Shown here: positions 48,645 to 62,560 of the stretch, in pieces
Layout of the letters: each line of letters opens with the position of its first letter
How positions within the stretch are numbered: position 1 is the stretch's first letter
From: Scortum barcoo
Lineage: Eukaryota > Chordata > Actinopteri > Centrarchiformes > Terapontidae
Length of the DNA: 64,000 bases
Reading direction: 5' to 3'
Assembly (NCBI GenBank): GCA_023238725.1
Contig: CM041554.1
Location: 19,578,050 to 19,642,049 of the forward strand
The notes under the pieces: model-generated
Told to the model about the DNA's origin: nothing
The model's database searches: none
The model's input: the letters and a program-made list of their open reading frames with translations, nothing else
Program-made: the position numbers and the translations under genes

Positions 48645-49784
48645 CAGCTCTTTAGGTGTAATCAGTGAGTAAGAGCCTTGAGCAATCTGGGAGAACAGAG
48701 GTGTTTTTTTTTTTTTTGTTGGTTTTTTTGTTGTTCTTTCTATTCCATCAGATCAAATGTAGAATCATTCACAGGATAAAACACAAAAACACAACTTACA
48801 GCTTTTGCTAATTTTCACCCAAAGTTGCCACGTTTTGCCTGATGTGATTTCCTCATTTTTTTATTTTTTCATCCTGTTATTCCAAATGCGTGTGGGCCTC
48901 TTTGATTTCTCTAACTTTTGTAAATCAATCCGTCCCACTCGAGTCTGGAAGATCAGGATGAAGCCAGTGTTTCCTCTCCCCTCCGCACTTTTCTAGTTTT
49001 TAATCCCTTGAAAAGTGGGTTGAAACAGATAATGTGTGATTAATGAGTTCAACAAATCTTTTGAAGTGTTTTTTTTCCCCCCCTTAAATCACCCATTTTT
49101 GGAAGTTGTTTGCTCAGGGTCTTAAACGTTCCCCTTCCTGCTCCCGATTGCGAGAAGATTCTGTGCTGAACGTGATAAAAATGGAGGGCTGCTGCCTTTT
49201 GAGTGATGCCGAGGATCTGGCTGACAGCAGATGGAGGCCGCGGGTGTCAGTCCTGCTGCAGAGCTGCAGCTCTTAAACAAAAAAAGCACTCTCCCTCCCC
49301 CACCCCCTCCCTCTCTCTCTCTGCAGCCACCGCCATGTCTGGATGGATATGCCAATAATCAGACAGTCACCTTGGTAATAAGGATGATAATGCCATAATA
49401 ATCGGTTGTAGCAGAGTGGCAGGACTTTAATATGCACACTCTGCAAAGGTGACTTACTGGAGTGTGTTTGTTTTAACAGCTTTAGGTCATTCTGGTTTTG
49501 TATTCCTTTAATGTTGGTCGGGGGATGAGAAGGGGGGGGGGGGTTGAAAACTGTGCTAATTATGCTTTGTCTTTTGTCATAATGGCCTTGCATCATGAAA
49601 ACACCCTCTTAATTTCTCTGCTTTCCCTGTGGGCAGTTAAATCATTCCTGAGGAGGAGCCTTATGCACACCATGAATGTGTATGTCCGTCAGCATGGACC
49701 TAATCGATCCGCACTCCGTTAGAAAATCTTATTAACCCTCGTACGGGGCAAGTGCACAGGACCAAGTGAAGTTTAGGAATGTGA

Positions 49785-49790
49785 AATAAA
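49785..49790 (+). terminator. candidate poly(A) signal, tspan17
   Basis: AATAAA 3.7 kb after the stop is the clearest hexamer seen on this strand in the downstream region. An ATTAAA at about 50,787 is another candidate. A shorter 3' UTR ending at a variant signal cannot be excluded. Confidence 0.3.
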
Positions 49791-50839
49791 GAGTTTTAGA
49801 TGCTATTCTGTTTTTTACTTTTTTTTTTAAATGTTATGAGCATGAAAGCAGATGAGCATTCCCTTTTTTAAAATTTTGTTATTTTCTGTTTTGCCGGTGT
49901 GCAGACCTACAGACATTTTTATATGCAATCACAAAGCATTTTACTCATCAGAAACAATGTCTTGGTTCTTGATCTTTCTCCAGCAGCTGTAAAGAATGTG
50001 GATGATTTCCAAATATCATTGAAATCATCACTTCAGTTCAGGTTTTGATAATCTGTTATTGATATAAATCTTCTTTTGCTGCATATTGTTTGTGAATGAT
50101 TTGACTGAACTTTTGATAATGTCCTTTTATGCGTTATGATACAAATTGACTGTCGCTGTGACTCTGATCATATATCTTGTGGTCCTTTTTAAAGTCTGCT
50201 GATGTCTGGGGGGCATTTCTATTGATGCTCCTCACAAAGGTGAGCGGCACATCATCAGACATTCACAAGTCTTACCTCATCGCGTGCGGACGCCGGTCAC
50301 TTCAGAGCACCCAGAGGCGGCATAATTGACTCGTTTGTGAGCATATTAACGGCAATATCACAGTTGTTAGTGCTGACATTTCCAGAACGGGTCATGACAT
50401 TTGATAAAGACACAAGCGTGATCTGACTGGGAGGAGGGAAAAAAAGTGTTTTAAAGTGAAGATAGGTTTTACTGATTAGGTTTATGAATATGGATACAGT
50501 TGTTAAAAATGTTTTAGCCAGACAGAAAAACCACTATAAATATCCCTTTTGTTTAGCTAGCCAACAAAAACATTTCCTCTCAGATTTACAGTTTGTCAGC
50601 TCTGTTTTTCTTTCTTTCTTTTTTTTTTTTTATTGCACCAGAAAATAACCATATTATCTCTCTCCGTTCTGTCAGTTTAGGTCTGTTTACTCAGACAGGT
50701 AGCCTTGTAAAGAAATGTTGTATATGAAAACTGTGGGACCTGGTCTGTTACACTGTATATTGTGTTAAAATATGCCTCTTTCATATATTAAATGATTTAT
50801 GATAACAGAGGAGTGTTTTCTTCTTTACCTCAAGCAACC

Positions 50840-51195
50840 ATGGACACTAAGTACATTTACTCAAGTGTTGTATTAACAGCTGTATTGTACTGTACTTGCT
50901 CTGCTACGTTTACTCTGATTGTAGTTACTGATTACTTTACATACTAAGATTGTACTATACGTACGACCTGCTCTTCACATTTGATGTTTTGTTAGACCAA
51001 AAACTACCAAAGACCATATAAAGTAGTTCAAATTAGTGGCATCATGACCAGCTACTTGCTGCATCATTAATAATAATCCAATAATACATAATGATAATAA
51101 TGATATATCAGAATTACTTTAGTAGTACTTTTAAAATGCTTTTACTTTTGATACTTTAAGTACATTTAGCTAATAATAGCTAATAATACTTAAGT
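50840..51195. repeat. degenerate fish interspersed repeat (ACTTTTACTCC family)
   Basis: CTAAGTACATTTACTCAAGT, GTACTGTACTTGCTCTGCTACG and, at the far end, GTAGTACTTTTAAAATGC and ACTTTAAGTACATTTAGC are the characteristic ends of the family seen at 29.8-30.6 kb. This copy has terminal stretches in roughly inverted orientation. Confidence 0.5.
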
Positions 51196-52289
51196 GCCAA
51201 GGAAAGGTGGGAGACTGATGTAAAAAGACTGAATGCTACTCAGTCGCTCTGGAGTGTTGCTTTTAAAGTTTCCTATGATTAGTTAATGCTTTAATTGATC
51301 ACACAATGGGTGAGTCAGCCAATAGAGGGAGACAAACAGTGTCTGAACACACGGTCACTGACACACTTACTCTGTGACTTCATCTTTTAATCCTGTAAGG
51401 CAGCACAAATTCTATACAAAACCCACTAAAAAAAGAAAAAATTTAAAGATGATAGGCAAAGGAGGCAGACGGCGACAGCTCGTGTGTTACATTTCAGCCA
51501 TTAGTGGCTTCTGGGGAGCAGCTAGAAGCCCTACAAGCCCATCCATTCACCTGCTATTACAGCTCTGCCTTGATGTTGAGATCAAAGAGAATAAGTCTTC
51601 AGCAAAATTATTCCATCACCTTCAGAGACTATTGACATTTTCCTGCCATGCATCTCAGAGACAAAGCACAGTATGTGCAAAGTGGATCCGTTTCCTTGAC
51701 AATGAACGGACGACTTAATGGACACAAGCTTCAGTGCTCTTATGGCCTTTATGTTACAGTTTCTGGCCAGAGAACAGCAGTAAAGGATCATTTGTTAACC
51801 TAGTCATCCTTGAAAATTCATAAATTTAGTGTCGTACTTACTTATATAAAGCATGCAGCTTCACGGCTGCTGTCAGTGAGGTTCTTCCGTTTTTTTTTAA
51901 TTTGGTTTAAATCCACTGCTACCACGAGCATTTTCTGTCCAGCAAATACAACTGGCCTTGTGTTTTTATCTGCACAGGAAACATCTACAGCGACAATCAG
52001 CTTCCATACATCCGCACGCTATTATATTTAATGTTAAGAGATATCGCTGCGAGATACACACTCCATTCCCTTTGTAAGTGAACTTCACAAATGTAATCAC
52101 CAGATTGTATCACAGATCTGCAGGGTCCAACAGCATCTGGTGCCTCTTTACTTTGAGCAGCTGCAGCTTCCTCGTTGTAGTCAAGTCGTAGGAGAGCACA
52201 AACCACGCCAACGCCCCTGACCTCGACCCCACCGTGAACTTCGCCGACGTACAAGAAATGTTTGTTCTGCATGTCACACGGGTGCCTTG
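51196..52289. other. intergenic or 3' UTR of a minus-strand gene
   Basis: No recognised coding. If the exon at 52,290-52,342 is real, the DNA just left of it is its 3' UTR; no clear minus-strand AATAAA was located. Confidence 0.35.
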
Positions 52290-52342
52290 TCAGGCATACT
52301 TGGAGTCCATGTGCTGGGGGATGATGTCGGAGACCAATTTGT
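52290..52342 (-). CDS. probable last coding exon of an unidentified minus-strand gene
   Basis: Reading the minus strand, a run of 12 or more T residues and ATTGCAG form a near-ideal acceptor. They are followed by two bases of a codon and KLVSDIIPQHMDSKYA, then TGA. Nearly every codon ends in C or G (GTC TCC GAC ATC ATC CCC CAG CAC ATG GAC TCC AAG), in sharp contrast with the AT-rich flanks; this is how fish coding DNA usually looks. I do not recognise the protein. Upstream exons would lie to the right (52.4-64 kb or beyond the window), but none was firmly identified. Confidence 0.5.
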
Positions 52343-55300
52343 CTGCAATAAAAAAAAAAAAAGTGTCTTTACAAATGCAAATCTTGAATGGGCCTTTTTT
52401 TCCTCAAAGCAGAAATAGTACAAAGGATCAATAATACATGAAATATACAGTCTTCCACACACCGTCTTGGACAGATGGAAATACATCCAATCCAATAGAT
52501 AATAACAGGAATGATGGGAAGCATTTGAGCAGAAACATTGCCATAAACACAAATCAGATTTATGTCATTCTGTATAATAAACATGGATAATGTCCATTAT
52601 ATCCACATGTGTAATACTTTAATGAATAAAGAAACCACAGATTCACGTTGTGTACTGTACATACTCTGACCTTTAGCACTTGTATATATAAATATATAAA
52701 GCCACATTTGTAAAGGCATTCTGTATGGTCTTGAGAAAAAGAATCAGTTTTCTTCTCTCACTTCTTGCTCCCTGACTTCAACTATCAGTGAGTCACCTTC
52801 TTCAAGGCTTCATCTTCAGAACTAAATACTAGTTGTATGTTTTCCTCTGTGTGATCTCCACTGTTGGATAAATGTTCCCATGAGATGCTGTGAGACAAGG
52901 ACTTCTGAGCATGTAAAGCATGAATGAATAATAGCAGGAAGCAGCATATATAGATGTAGGTCAGGTTTTACCGCTATGCAGTCTCCAAACCACGTGACAT
53001 CATGTCTGGCAGATCTCCTCGGGCAGTGATCAAGAATGATCTCTTTTACTGGAGGTAAAGGGGTCCTTTGTTTAATGCTCATGGATTCCACCAATTTGAT
53101 AAATAAAATTTAAATTGCACATATCAAGAATTGGTCTACTTAGCTGCTACTGCAGTGGTGGGTGGTGGTGAATCATTCTTCATTTTTATGTTTTAAACAA
53201 GGGCACACACAACCATTTATAGATTATCTTTAGGAATAAAATTTCTGTGTTTCTGTGCAATGTCGTGGCTAACAGACTCTAGACTAGACTAGACTCTTAG
53301 ACTACATAGTTAAGAGCCATGCGTGCCTCTTTGTGACCTTGTTTTCTAGACTGCTGGAAACTCCATGGCACCAGCGTGGTGTGGGGTCTGATTCTTGGTA
53401 CCAGTTATTGCAAAGATTATTATTATAATTGCATCTCTCTTGACCACAGAGGCTAATGAGAGTGAAGTTTTTTATATAAAAATAGAGACTGACCACAAAG
53501 TGCAATTTTTATTCATCACCACTGCTTCAGACAGTTAACAGCTGATGAAATCAGGGTGGTTCATGGGGAAATAAATGACACATATACATGACACGTGATA
53601 AATCATTTACATATTTTGTTAGTTTAAGCTAAAAGATAGTACACGCACAAACCGCAGCTAAGGTTTATAAAAGAAGTCAAACACCTGAACAGTTACCACC
53701 AACTTAAATACACAAATGTGATATATTTGAAACATTAACTGATGTACAAGGCTCATAAACACTTTCTCTTTTCTTTAGCTGGTATGTTTAACTTGTGAGT
53801 GTGGTCTTTAATGAGGCTGCAGACTTTGTGTTTTCTCTGCCAGGAAGAGCTTAAACCTTCCTCCCTTTCAGGATTCAAGCAGTCTGTTAAGTTTTTTACT
53901 TTGCAGATTAGCGAGATTTCCCACACTTCAGTATCGATGTGATAATGTGAATGACAACATGGTTTGGTATCCCTGGAGCCCCGCGGCGTCTACCTCAGCC
54001 CACAGCACCATACGTCTGTGTTGTTTTAATCCGTGGCTGAGCAGCTGAGTTAGATCCAGATCCACACCGCTTGTAATTAGCCAATTAAGGAGCACGGTGG
54101 GGCCACTGTGTGCAATCCGAAAGGAGCCGACTGGCCTCCGTTTGACACTCTGAGAAGAAAAGCCTCTTGTTCCTGAAGGTGTGTCACTCTGAGCTCAACA
54201 CGGATTCACTGATGTTTGAAGTGGGAAAAGTCAAGATGAATGAAACAATTATCACCTTGAAAACACCGCATTTGGTTTCAATTGTGAGGACAACTTGGAT
54301 TGTGCTAGTTGAAGCTGAAGCGGTGTGAATGCAATCCGAGCTGGAAATAACTTTGTGCATTGTTTCGTACAAAAATATGGTACAGCATCTTTAGCGAGCA
54401 CAGAAATTCTTTCCAGTGCTTCACACTGGGATGAAACCTGTAACCTGGGAGTAATAAGCGTAAACCACAACAGATTTACTGATTGATCTCAACAAGCATT
54501 AGTCATCAAGCAACAACCACTCATGAAGAGGCAGTGGGAAAAGTTCCTGTGGTTCTCCACGAGGGGAAGGACCATGTCAGCCTGCAGATAGGGCGGTTAG
54601 TCCCGCTGGCATGGACAGCAATTGATTATACTGATGTGAACCATCCCCGCCAAACCGTCAAAGGCGCCTATTCAGTAGCTGGTGACGTCACATCTGCGTC
54701 AGCTAAGCTGGAGAAGCAGACATCACATGGCAGCACTCAGCTCCTTGCCTTTTCATCTGGTGTGTTTAAAGGCACTCTTTCAGAGGAGTGAGGGCAGAGA
54801 TGGAGGGGTAAGAGGGAGTTATTGACACAAACACAAGTTGCTTGAAATATAAATCTTTGAAGTGCTCGGAAAAAACATGAATCTTTGAAGTGGTGTGCTC
54901 CTTCTTGTTTGTGATTAAATAAGAAGACCTTCTTATTTGTTTTTCTCATCCAGCAAAGAAAATAAAAGGATTTTCTGATGCGTTATCTTCTTTGTTTTGA
55001 TGCCCACATAATCCACAACTTTTAATTAGTAAGCAATGGCCTCCTGTTAGACGAGACGCACATCAAATGATGTCATGATGTCAAAGCTTTGTGGTCGAAC
55101 AGACTTGATTGGTTGATGGTGTAATCGAATGAGTTTCTGCAATTACCTGAAAAACCGGGATTGAATCAGAACCCAATTTAATTAATGACAAGAGGAATGA
55201 TGGTCGAAGCACAAAACTCACTGCGCTGCTCTTAATCTGCTGGCACCTCCATCACAGGAGTGTGCCACAGGGTTAAGTTGAAGGAGAGAGAGCTCCTCAG

Positions 55301-55959
55301 GCCAGCCATAATTCACCCAAGCGGCTCTGCTATAAAGACAGAACCACACAAGAGCTAATTGCATGTCACCCATTTTTAGCTGGAATATTTATCTGCGCCA
55401 TATATATTTATAGTGCTTTCACGACAAGAAGAGCTGGAGATGTGTGTGTGTGTGTGTGTTACCGAACTAGGCCACTTGTAGGGACACATTTTTACACTTA
55501 AACCGGTTAACAGAGGTTGTTGTGTCGAATTAGGAACAAATTGGTGTTCCCAGATTGGTTCTACTACAGCTGCATTTATTACAAAGTAAACTGGTATCTG
55601 TTTTCATTAGAGACAGTTAAGGCCCAGGGAATGCTTAGAGGTGGGCGTGTATTTGATATGGTTATGGTTAACCTCCAGAGACTCAGTGTGCTGAAAGTCA
55701 GTGTGGAGTCCTTAAAAATGATTTAGCATTTTTGGAAATACACTTATTTGATGTCTTTGATGAGATTCTGCTGGTTGCCTGGCAACCTCACAGTGAGATA
55801 TAGCACCACTATTTAACTCCCCCATTAAAGCACAACTTTTTACATGTCGTTTTTTTGTACAGATTACACTAATTAGATGTATCATTTCAATTAGTACGCT
55901 TTAGAGGTGTGTTTTTAGCCTGACTAGTGTCGTGGTTCTGGGGATGATAATGTCAGTCT
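52343..55959. other. no firm gene; possibly intronic to the minus-strand gene
   Basis: Short exon-like fragments on the minus strand (near 52,970-53,055 and 54,515-54,590) are too short to call. There is a TAGAC repeat near 53,278-53,295 and a (TG)n tract at 55,441-55,459. Confidence 0.35.
55441..55459 (+). repeat. (TG)n microsatellite
   Basis: Nineteen bases of alternating T and G. Confidence 0.9.
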
Positions 55960-56210
55960 GTTGGTCCGTCCACCACTTTGGTCCAGTCTCAGATATCTCA
56001 ACAACTTATGGATGGACAGCCATGAAATTTTGTACAAACATTCATGCTCTCCCAGGATAAACTGTGAAGTCCTGTGACATTTCATCTGGTGCCACCTGCT
56101 CACATTTGGTAAACACCACCACTAAACTAAAGATAGGAAATATTAAACTGTTGCTGTTCATCAGCATGTTAAGATTTAGCTCAAAGAACTGCTATGTACA
56201 AATAGAGCAA
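55960..56210 (+). repeat. fish interspersed repeat (ATATCTCAACAACTTATGGATGG family)
   Basis: The phrases CCACCACTTTGGTCCAG, ATATCTCAACAACTTATGGA, CCATGAAATTTTGTACAAAC, GACATTTCATCTGGTGCCACC and, near the end, CATCAGCATGTTAAGATTTAGC are those of a very common fish repeat normally built of several such blocks. Only one block plus the tail is left here. Confidence 0.65.
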
Positions 56211-59200
56211 AAAGGCATATTTTCCCAAAAAGTTAAAAAATGATTCCTTTAACAGTAACAGAAATCAAATACAGTTTCTTCATCAGTGTCATCGCAGCAT
56301 GCCGTGTTCCTGTTTTTCAGTCAGTCATCTCGGGTCGCAGACTCAATTTCCAGTTCTGCTGCAATCCCTGGTACATAATATTGCTTTATTTATCACTACA
56401 CGCAAGGTGTCATAATTGATGTTGGGGAAGAAAAAGTTAGATTGGGGCATCCCTGAAAGTGAAATCATCCAGTCTGTGTGTTTGTGTGTGAGGTACAATG
56501 TTTAGATGCTCTGCTCAGGAAGTTGTGCCACACTACCAGGTGTGTAAAAACACACTGCATCTCCTTCAGTCAGACCTCTTATGTATGGTCCCCGTGAGGC
56601 CTGAACACACATTAAGATGCTCCTGCTGAGCGCCTCAGAAAGTCTTCTGTCTCTTCAGAAATACTTAGAAGTAGGGAATAGTGGTAAAGCTTTTTAAAGC
56701 TTTTTAAGTCGTGCTAATTAACAAGTTAATGGCCGCCTTTCCTGGATATTAATCATGTCAATCTCCACCATGAAGGGATCAGCTAATGGCACCCTGAAAA
56801 TGGCTGAAAGTGAAGTGCAAAGAGAGTTCCTTACACACTTCATGTACCAAAGAGTTTAAGCTTTATTTAGCATGAAATATGGAATCCTATCTACACAGCC
56901 GTATGCTCAAAGTCACATCATTCCTCTATATATCATCAAGGCAAGCTTACATAACCTACGCAGCTGCCAACAAGGCCTTAATCATATTAGTGAGAAACAG
57001 GTTCTTCAATACTTCTTCCTAACCCTCTTTAGTGCTGCAGATTTGTCTATCTTCCGCCTTAATATATGTTACTACAAGGCAATTAAATCACACTTCTTTT
57101 GAGTTAGCTTTTTACTGAATATATGGACTGATAGCTACTGGAGCTGAGAGCAACATGAACTGAGTTGCTTTTTTGTGTGTGTGTGTGGGACGGATGCTCA
57201 AGCACTGTGGCAACCTTGTTGAAAGGGACCTTTGTAGTTGTCAGGGACGGTAGCGGGAATTGAAGAAGCACATGTAGCACTTCACAGACACTCGCACATG
57301 GACAGCAACAGACACTCCTCTGCTCATCCAGACAACCTGATCTTCACTTTGCACGTTACTGAGGAAAACCACCACAAGATCCACTTGGAGGCTGTTGTGG
57401 AGCTTTTGACCACGCCACACATCATTTTGTCACATAAGCCTCTCTAGCAGATTAAGCATGTCTGAACTATCGGGGCTCCAGAGCCAAAATTCACTCATTG
57501 GGAGAAAAAAAAAGGCGATTTGAACTTTTACATTTCAATAACAACTGGGCAAATGTGATGATTAAGATCATGCGATACGATCTAAAACAGCTACTAATCA
57601 CTAATCACCAGTAAATGCAGTTAAGTAGGTAAAAGAAAATGTTATTGTGCAGTGTGACCTTGGCCTACTCACCAGGCCAAAATACATGTATTTTACATGT
57701 ATACATGTATTTTGTATTTTTTAATGATATCACACGTCAGTTTTGAATCTTCGAATTTCCAATCTTTATATGTATTTTTTTTTCATTCTTATTTTTACTT
57801 CTGTCCAAATAATTATGATTCATTGAGCACTTTTATGCTCAGTGAATGAGGAAGCAGCCTCATGAGTATGCCTGTGCAGCTTTCAATCTGTGAATCCTTA
57901 TAAGTATATTTATATAGCACTTTTCTAGAGCAGACACCACAAAGCTGTGCTCTCTGGCAGCTCTGAGCCTTTTTTTTTTTTTTTTTTACAAATCTCTTCT
58001 GTCGTGCATGAATCTTATGACAACAGGTTTTGGCAAATTTTGCATTTTCACTTCCTTCAAGTGAAAGTGACGCTCCTCTGCAGGCTGAGGAAACTCTGAC
58101 TTTCTGAACTTGTTATGTTCACATTCAATCCAATCCAAAACATCACAAGCGCACTAAGCAGATGGGGGACAAACCCATTTTAAAATAATTCTCCAGAAGG
58201 TTTATATAAAGTTCAACTCTACATTCCTCTCCTTCTCAAAAACATTGCAAGAGCACTGCAGCAAACACTCGACACAGCTGAACCTACACACACACACCGT
58301 CAGCAGGCCAAGGCTGTTTGAATGATGTGTGCTTAACAGTCTGTATACTAAATGATGTACCGTACTTCACATGAGCACACCAACCTTGGCCGTGTCATTA
58401 CTGTTGGCCGCATTTATTCTTTAAACTTCAGAGCAGATTTGTGTGCCGACCGTCTGCACTTATTAAACTAGTCTACTGGTGTTTCCTGCCAAAGCGCTTG
58501 TCTTCTGGGCTTTATTGCCTCCCGATCCCCGCGCCAATAGCTTAGACCATATTCTAACCTTTAAGCATCGAGACGCGGACAGTACATTCTCTAGTGAGTT
58601 CATCACGACCATGATGACTTTAGGATTCTTCATGCCGATTAACTTGCGGTCTAAAAGTGAACGTTATTCAAATTCAAATCGGAAAATGCTAATCGCGTGT
58701 CCTCAGTTGCTTCGACAAACAGGGGCTGACCTTTTCATTCTTGTGCCCTGAAAAGCCTCTTGCTTTGAATGCATTTGTGTCTTTGTATGGTGGTCAAGCT
58801 ATACAGAGTTTAATGGAAAATGGTACACAAACAACAGCAAGAAACTTTTTGAGAAACATGCATTTATTTGCAGTAAAGGTCCCGGGTCTCCTGCGCGCAC
58901 TGTGTAAGGCCTCAGCAGGAGTCTCTCTCAGCAAGACAAACACCTCAGCACCTGGCTGTGCGTATGAAAGCGGAAAAGTGTTTTTCAGCACTGGAATTGA
59001 ATGTCGAAATCGATGTCCAGATTTAGTTTTGATATGGCTGAGGGTTGTCATATCACATTAAGACGGATGCCCTGTGGGAGGTGTTGCAAGGAAGTGTGGT
59101 GAGGAGGATCCTTTCCTCCAGGAGCAGCTAATCAATATGCCTCTCAGACACTCTTTTTCAGCGTTTTTTTTTTAACATTGCTGACACAGTTCAATTAAAC

Positions 59201-62200
59201 TTGTGCTGCAAGAAAAAAAAAGGCCGTATTCAGTGGATGGAACTGAGTCTAACACTCAAGCGTTTCCCTGCTATTTAATCTACATCTCACACCTTCCTTA
59301 AAGTAGATGATCAGAACAATTAAGTTATGATGCCTCTGAATCAGCGCTTGAACGCAACCTTCTCTCATTCTCATCTCTACTTTCTACGAGTGTGCGTGTG
59401 CATTGAATTATGACAAATCACACCTTGCGCGGCGTCGTTGCATCCTCTGTCATCACTCCATCACTCCAGCAGTCAGAAGGAGACAGAACCAGTGTGGAAG
59501 TGATTATATTGAGGTGCCTCGGGGCTGTACACAGCCACCTGATCAATATTCAATCTCAGTTATTTCACCCCACATTACCATCCCACACAGGGCTGCTTGA
59601 TGGCTGGAAGGCCCACCGCTGCTCATCGAGACTGAGAATCACTTAATCAGAGAAAGTAACTAGATTCAGTGGCATCCATAAGCGCATGTTAGCTAATGTG
59701 TTTAAAGCAGGTGGAGATATTCTGGTGAGCCTTTGATGCCGTATGACAAATTGAAGAGGATTCATCCAACACCTTCAGGACATGAGGCAAATCATTTTCA
59801 GTAGCTGTGCCAGTGTCTGTTTATGGGGGTAGGTAGATGTCTGATATATCAGTTAGCTATTTGCTGTGTCTGTTTGCTTTGTGGATAACTTTCGTCAGTA
59901 GATGGATGGATGAACTGATGGATGAAATTTTTCTTTAACTTTTGTAGGAAGGAAAATTTCTTTGGGTTAAAAAGCTCTTTTTTTAGTATTCATGCACACA
60001 AAGAATTTCGAATACATGGTTTACCTTTGATATCTGGTCTCTGGAGTCTTGTTCAACTGAGAGTCCACTTACTGGGCTTGCTCAAAAGGCAAATGTGGGG
60101 TGGAGAATCACTTTAAATAAGTGATAAAGACCAGATGGGGAGACTCATAATGAACTTAAAAGAAGTCAACTTAAAGTTGCTGCTTGACTGGGAACTGTCA
60201 TCTCAATGTCCACTTGCAAAATCTTGCCTGGAGCTTTCAGTCCCATCTTGCAGCCTTCATCAGTAGAGGCTGCTCAGCTCTTAGGGAAATGAGTTAAGTC
60301 AAGGGATGACAAGTAAGCAAATTTGATCCACTAATGAAGACCACAAGACTGTCAACTCTTAGAGAAATCAAGTAAGTCAACCTTGAATTGAGATTTCTTT
60401 TGAAAGATTTTTATTTGACATTCATTTATTAACTAAATAAAGTGACAGAGTATCAAACTCTCGCCTCATGTAGAAAGATGTCTGTAAACAGTTTGTAGTT
60501 TTTCTCACACATGGAGAATATATACATCTATATATGCCACCTTTGCTTTTACATGATTTGGACTTTTTCTCAGCGCATAGGTCACTTTTTAACATACTTC
60601 CCATGTTTACGTGTATCTTCAGAGAGGCATAGTCCCATCTTAAATCCACTGCCTCTATCCAAATGTTGGTGCAGCTCTGTGCTTTTGAGCATACTCGCTT
60701 GTTGGTTTGCAGACTTCAGATGATCTGGTTTCTGCTCTAAACTTGGACAGCCATCTCATTGTCTTACCGCACAAACCCACATCTGGCCTGCTCATTTCTC
60801 CGAATTCCTCTTGTTATTTAACCATCTGCAATTTGAGTAGTTACTTTTGCAAAGAAAACTCCAGGCTACTGTCATCTGATTCAGTTTCTGTTCAATTCTC
60901 TTTATCTTCACTTCACAACATTGAACTCAAACATGTTCTCATCTTCTGTTTTCCTGCCAATACATTACTTATGAGTGTACACATAATTTACATTTAAAGT
61001 AAACACCTTAAAAAGACACTCAAAACATAAAGGATATCTATAAAAGTGTTCCATTACATCACTAAGTACAGGAAGCTGCACTGCACTCAAGGTCAAATTC
61101 CAAGAACCTTATAAAGTGATTAATGTAGTTCACACACAGCCTCCTATAAAGACAAACACAATATCACCATGTTAAATTTACTCTTTGTTTATATTGTTGG
61201 GCAATAATGTATCAAATACCTTCGCTTACTTGAATTTTCCTGGAAACACTGCTGAGCAGCCTGTTGTTGACTTTGGCTGATTCCTCTGTGTAGGAGGCTC
61301 AGAGTGCTGACTTACACTATTGAGTATGATCTCCCCTAAAAGCCTTCATGAGACCACAATACACTTTACTGATACTTTAGGTGATGCAGGAATTACACAA
61401 AACATTCTTTCAATACTGACTCCTATATGTTTTCCAGAGTGCATGAAGACAGGGATATACGGGCTTTGCCTCGTAACTGTGGATTCATTTTGGGCCTGGC
61501 CTGGAGGAAAGTGTTCATCTGTACAAGGGCGGTCATTATGTATAAATGAACGGAGGGCATAACTTATGCTTTCAAGTTCAGTGCACAAACAGCTTCCAGT
61601 GTAGATCACTGATGCACACAATTAACCACATACCAGTAAAATGTTTCCTGTCAACTACACAAAGATGAAACTTTCTCTCTTTCTCTCATTCTCTCCAAGG
61701 GTATGTTTAATTAAGGACATAATGAAACATGTTTTTACCACTGTAATGGTCACACTTTGTCTTTAAAGAGGTTTATGTCATGTCATGTGCAAAGGGTAAA
61801 AGGCAGTAACTGTCCTGCACGTCAAGCCTTTGTGCTTTTTTAAAATTTTTTTGTCTTAGATGTTGTTTCACTGTCCCTGCTGTGTCAGAGTGACTGATTA
61901 AAGTTCAGTACAGCAATGCAAATATGAGAACACAATGAAGGTGAGAGGGAGAGGAAAAGTGATAAAAAAAGTTTTGCTTTGGTTTTATCATCACTTTTTA
62001 CTATTTACTGACCAAATCAATACTGATCTATGCTATTGTTGCTACTGATTGTGTTTTAACTTGATTTGGGATTGTGCCAAATTCTAAACCTTTAAGAATG
62101 ATTTTTTTTTACCTTTTAGTGCATTGAAAATATGACAGAATTTAGTGGAAAAACAGCATTTTCCAGATGGACAAAAATGGAAAATTCAAATATAACTGCT

Positions 62201-62290
62201 GGAAAGTATTTTTTAAAGAAGTTTGAACCTTAGGTTAACGTAACAGTACTTATGTCCTACATTAAAACACAGTGATGGAAGTAGGGGAAA
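56211..62290. other. intergenic or intronic, no gene recognised
   Basis: AT-rich with T-runs (for example 57,970-57,988). Open frames at 57,238-57,447, 58,479-58,751 and 58,741-59,061 lack family resemblance or splice context. No RNA gene was seen. Confidence 0.4.
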
Positions 62291-62293
62291 AGG

Positions 62294-62560
62294 ATGTTTA
62301 GAGTATTCAGAGTTGGTGACTCACAAAGCATCATCTTCAGCCCATCTCAAGGGAGGTGCAGAAACATGCAGAAAATTCCCTCCATGACTTCAAATACTGT
62401 TTCGGAGATTTGTTTTACCGACAAAACAAAAGCCAAAACGTGCAACAGAGCTCTGTGCCAGGGCCTATTTAAAGTCCAAGGAATAGTGTTCATGGCTTGC
62501 ATGGCTTTCCGTCAGCAGTCACAAGACCTCAACCCCAATGAACATCTTTGGGAATGAAAA
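62294..62560 (+). mobile_element. possible DNA-transposon relic
   Basis: The open frame ends QQSQDLNPNEHLWE, close to the SPDLNPIEHLW block around the last catalytic acid of Tc1/mariner transposases. Flanking codons do not resemble a transposase, and no terminal repeats were found. Either an old, heavily decayed piece or chance. Confidence 0.35.

Larger units (their letters stand above)
46106..50830 (+). other. tspan17 3' UTR and downstream DNA
   Basis: No coding signal. There is a GGCCGGCCGGCCGGCC run near 46,689-46,704, poly-T near 48,703-48,717, a perfect palindrome at 48,611-48,644 and a G-run near 49,532. A GC-richer block (49,100-49,350) and 50,200-50,350 look less AT-rich than their surroundings. 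The 3' UTR end is unknown. Confidence 0.5.

Noticed and set aside
54483..54791. 100-codon plus frame and an opposing minus fragment (ADMVLPLVENHRNFSHC)
   Set aside because: Both lack convincing splice context. They overlap on opposite strands with no recognised domain.
57238..57447. 70-codon plus-strand frame with protein-like text (PDNLIFTLHVTEENHHKIHL)
   Set aside because: No splice signals, no Kozak-supported ATG at its start and no family match that I can defend.
58479..59061. Two consecutive plus-strand frames of 90 and 106 codons
   Set aside because: The translations resemble no protein family, and the frames are unrelated to each other in phase and content.
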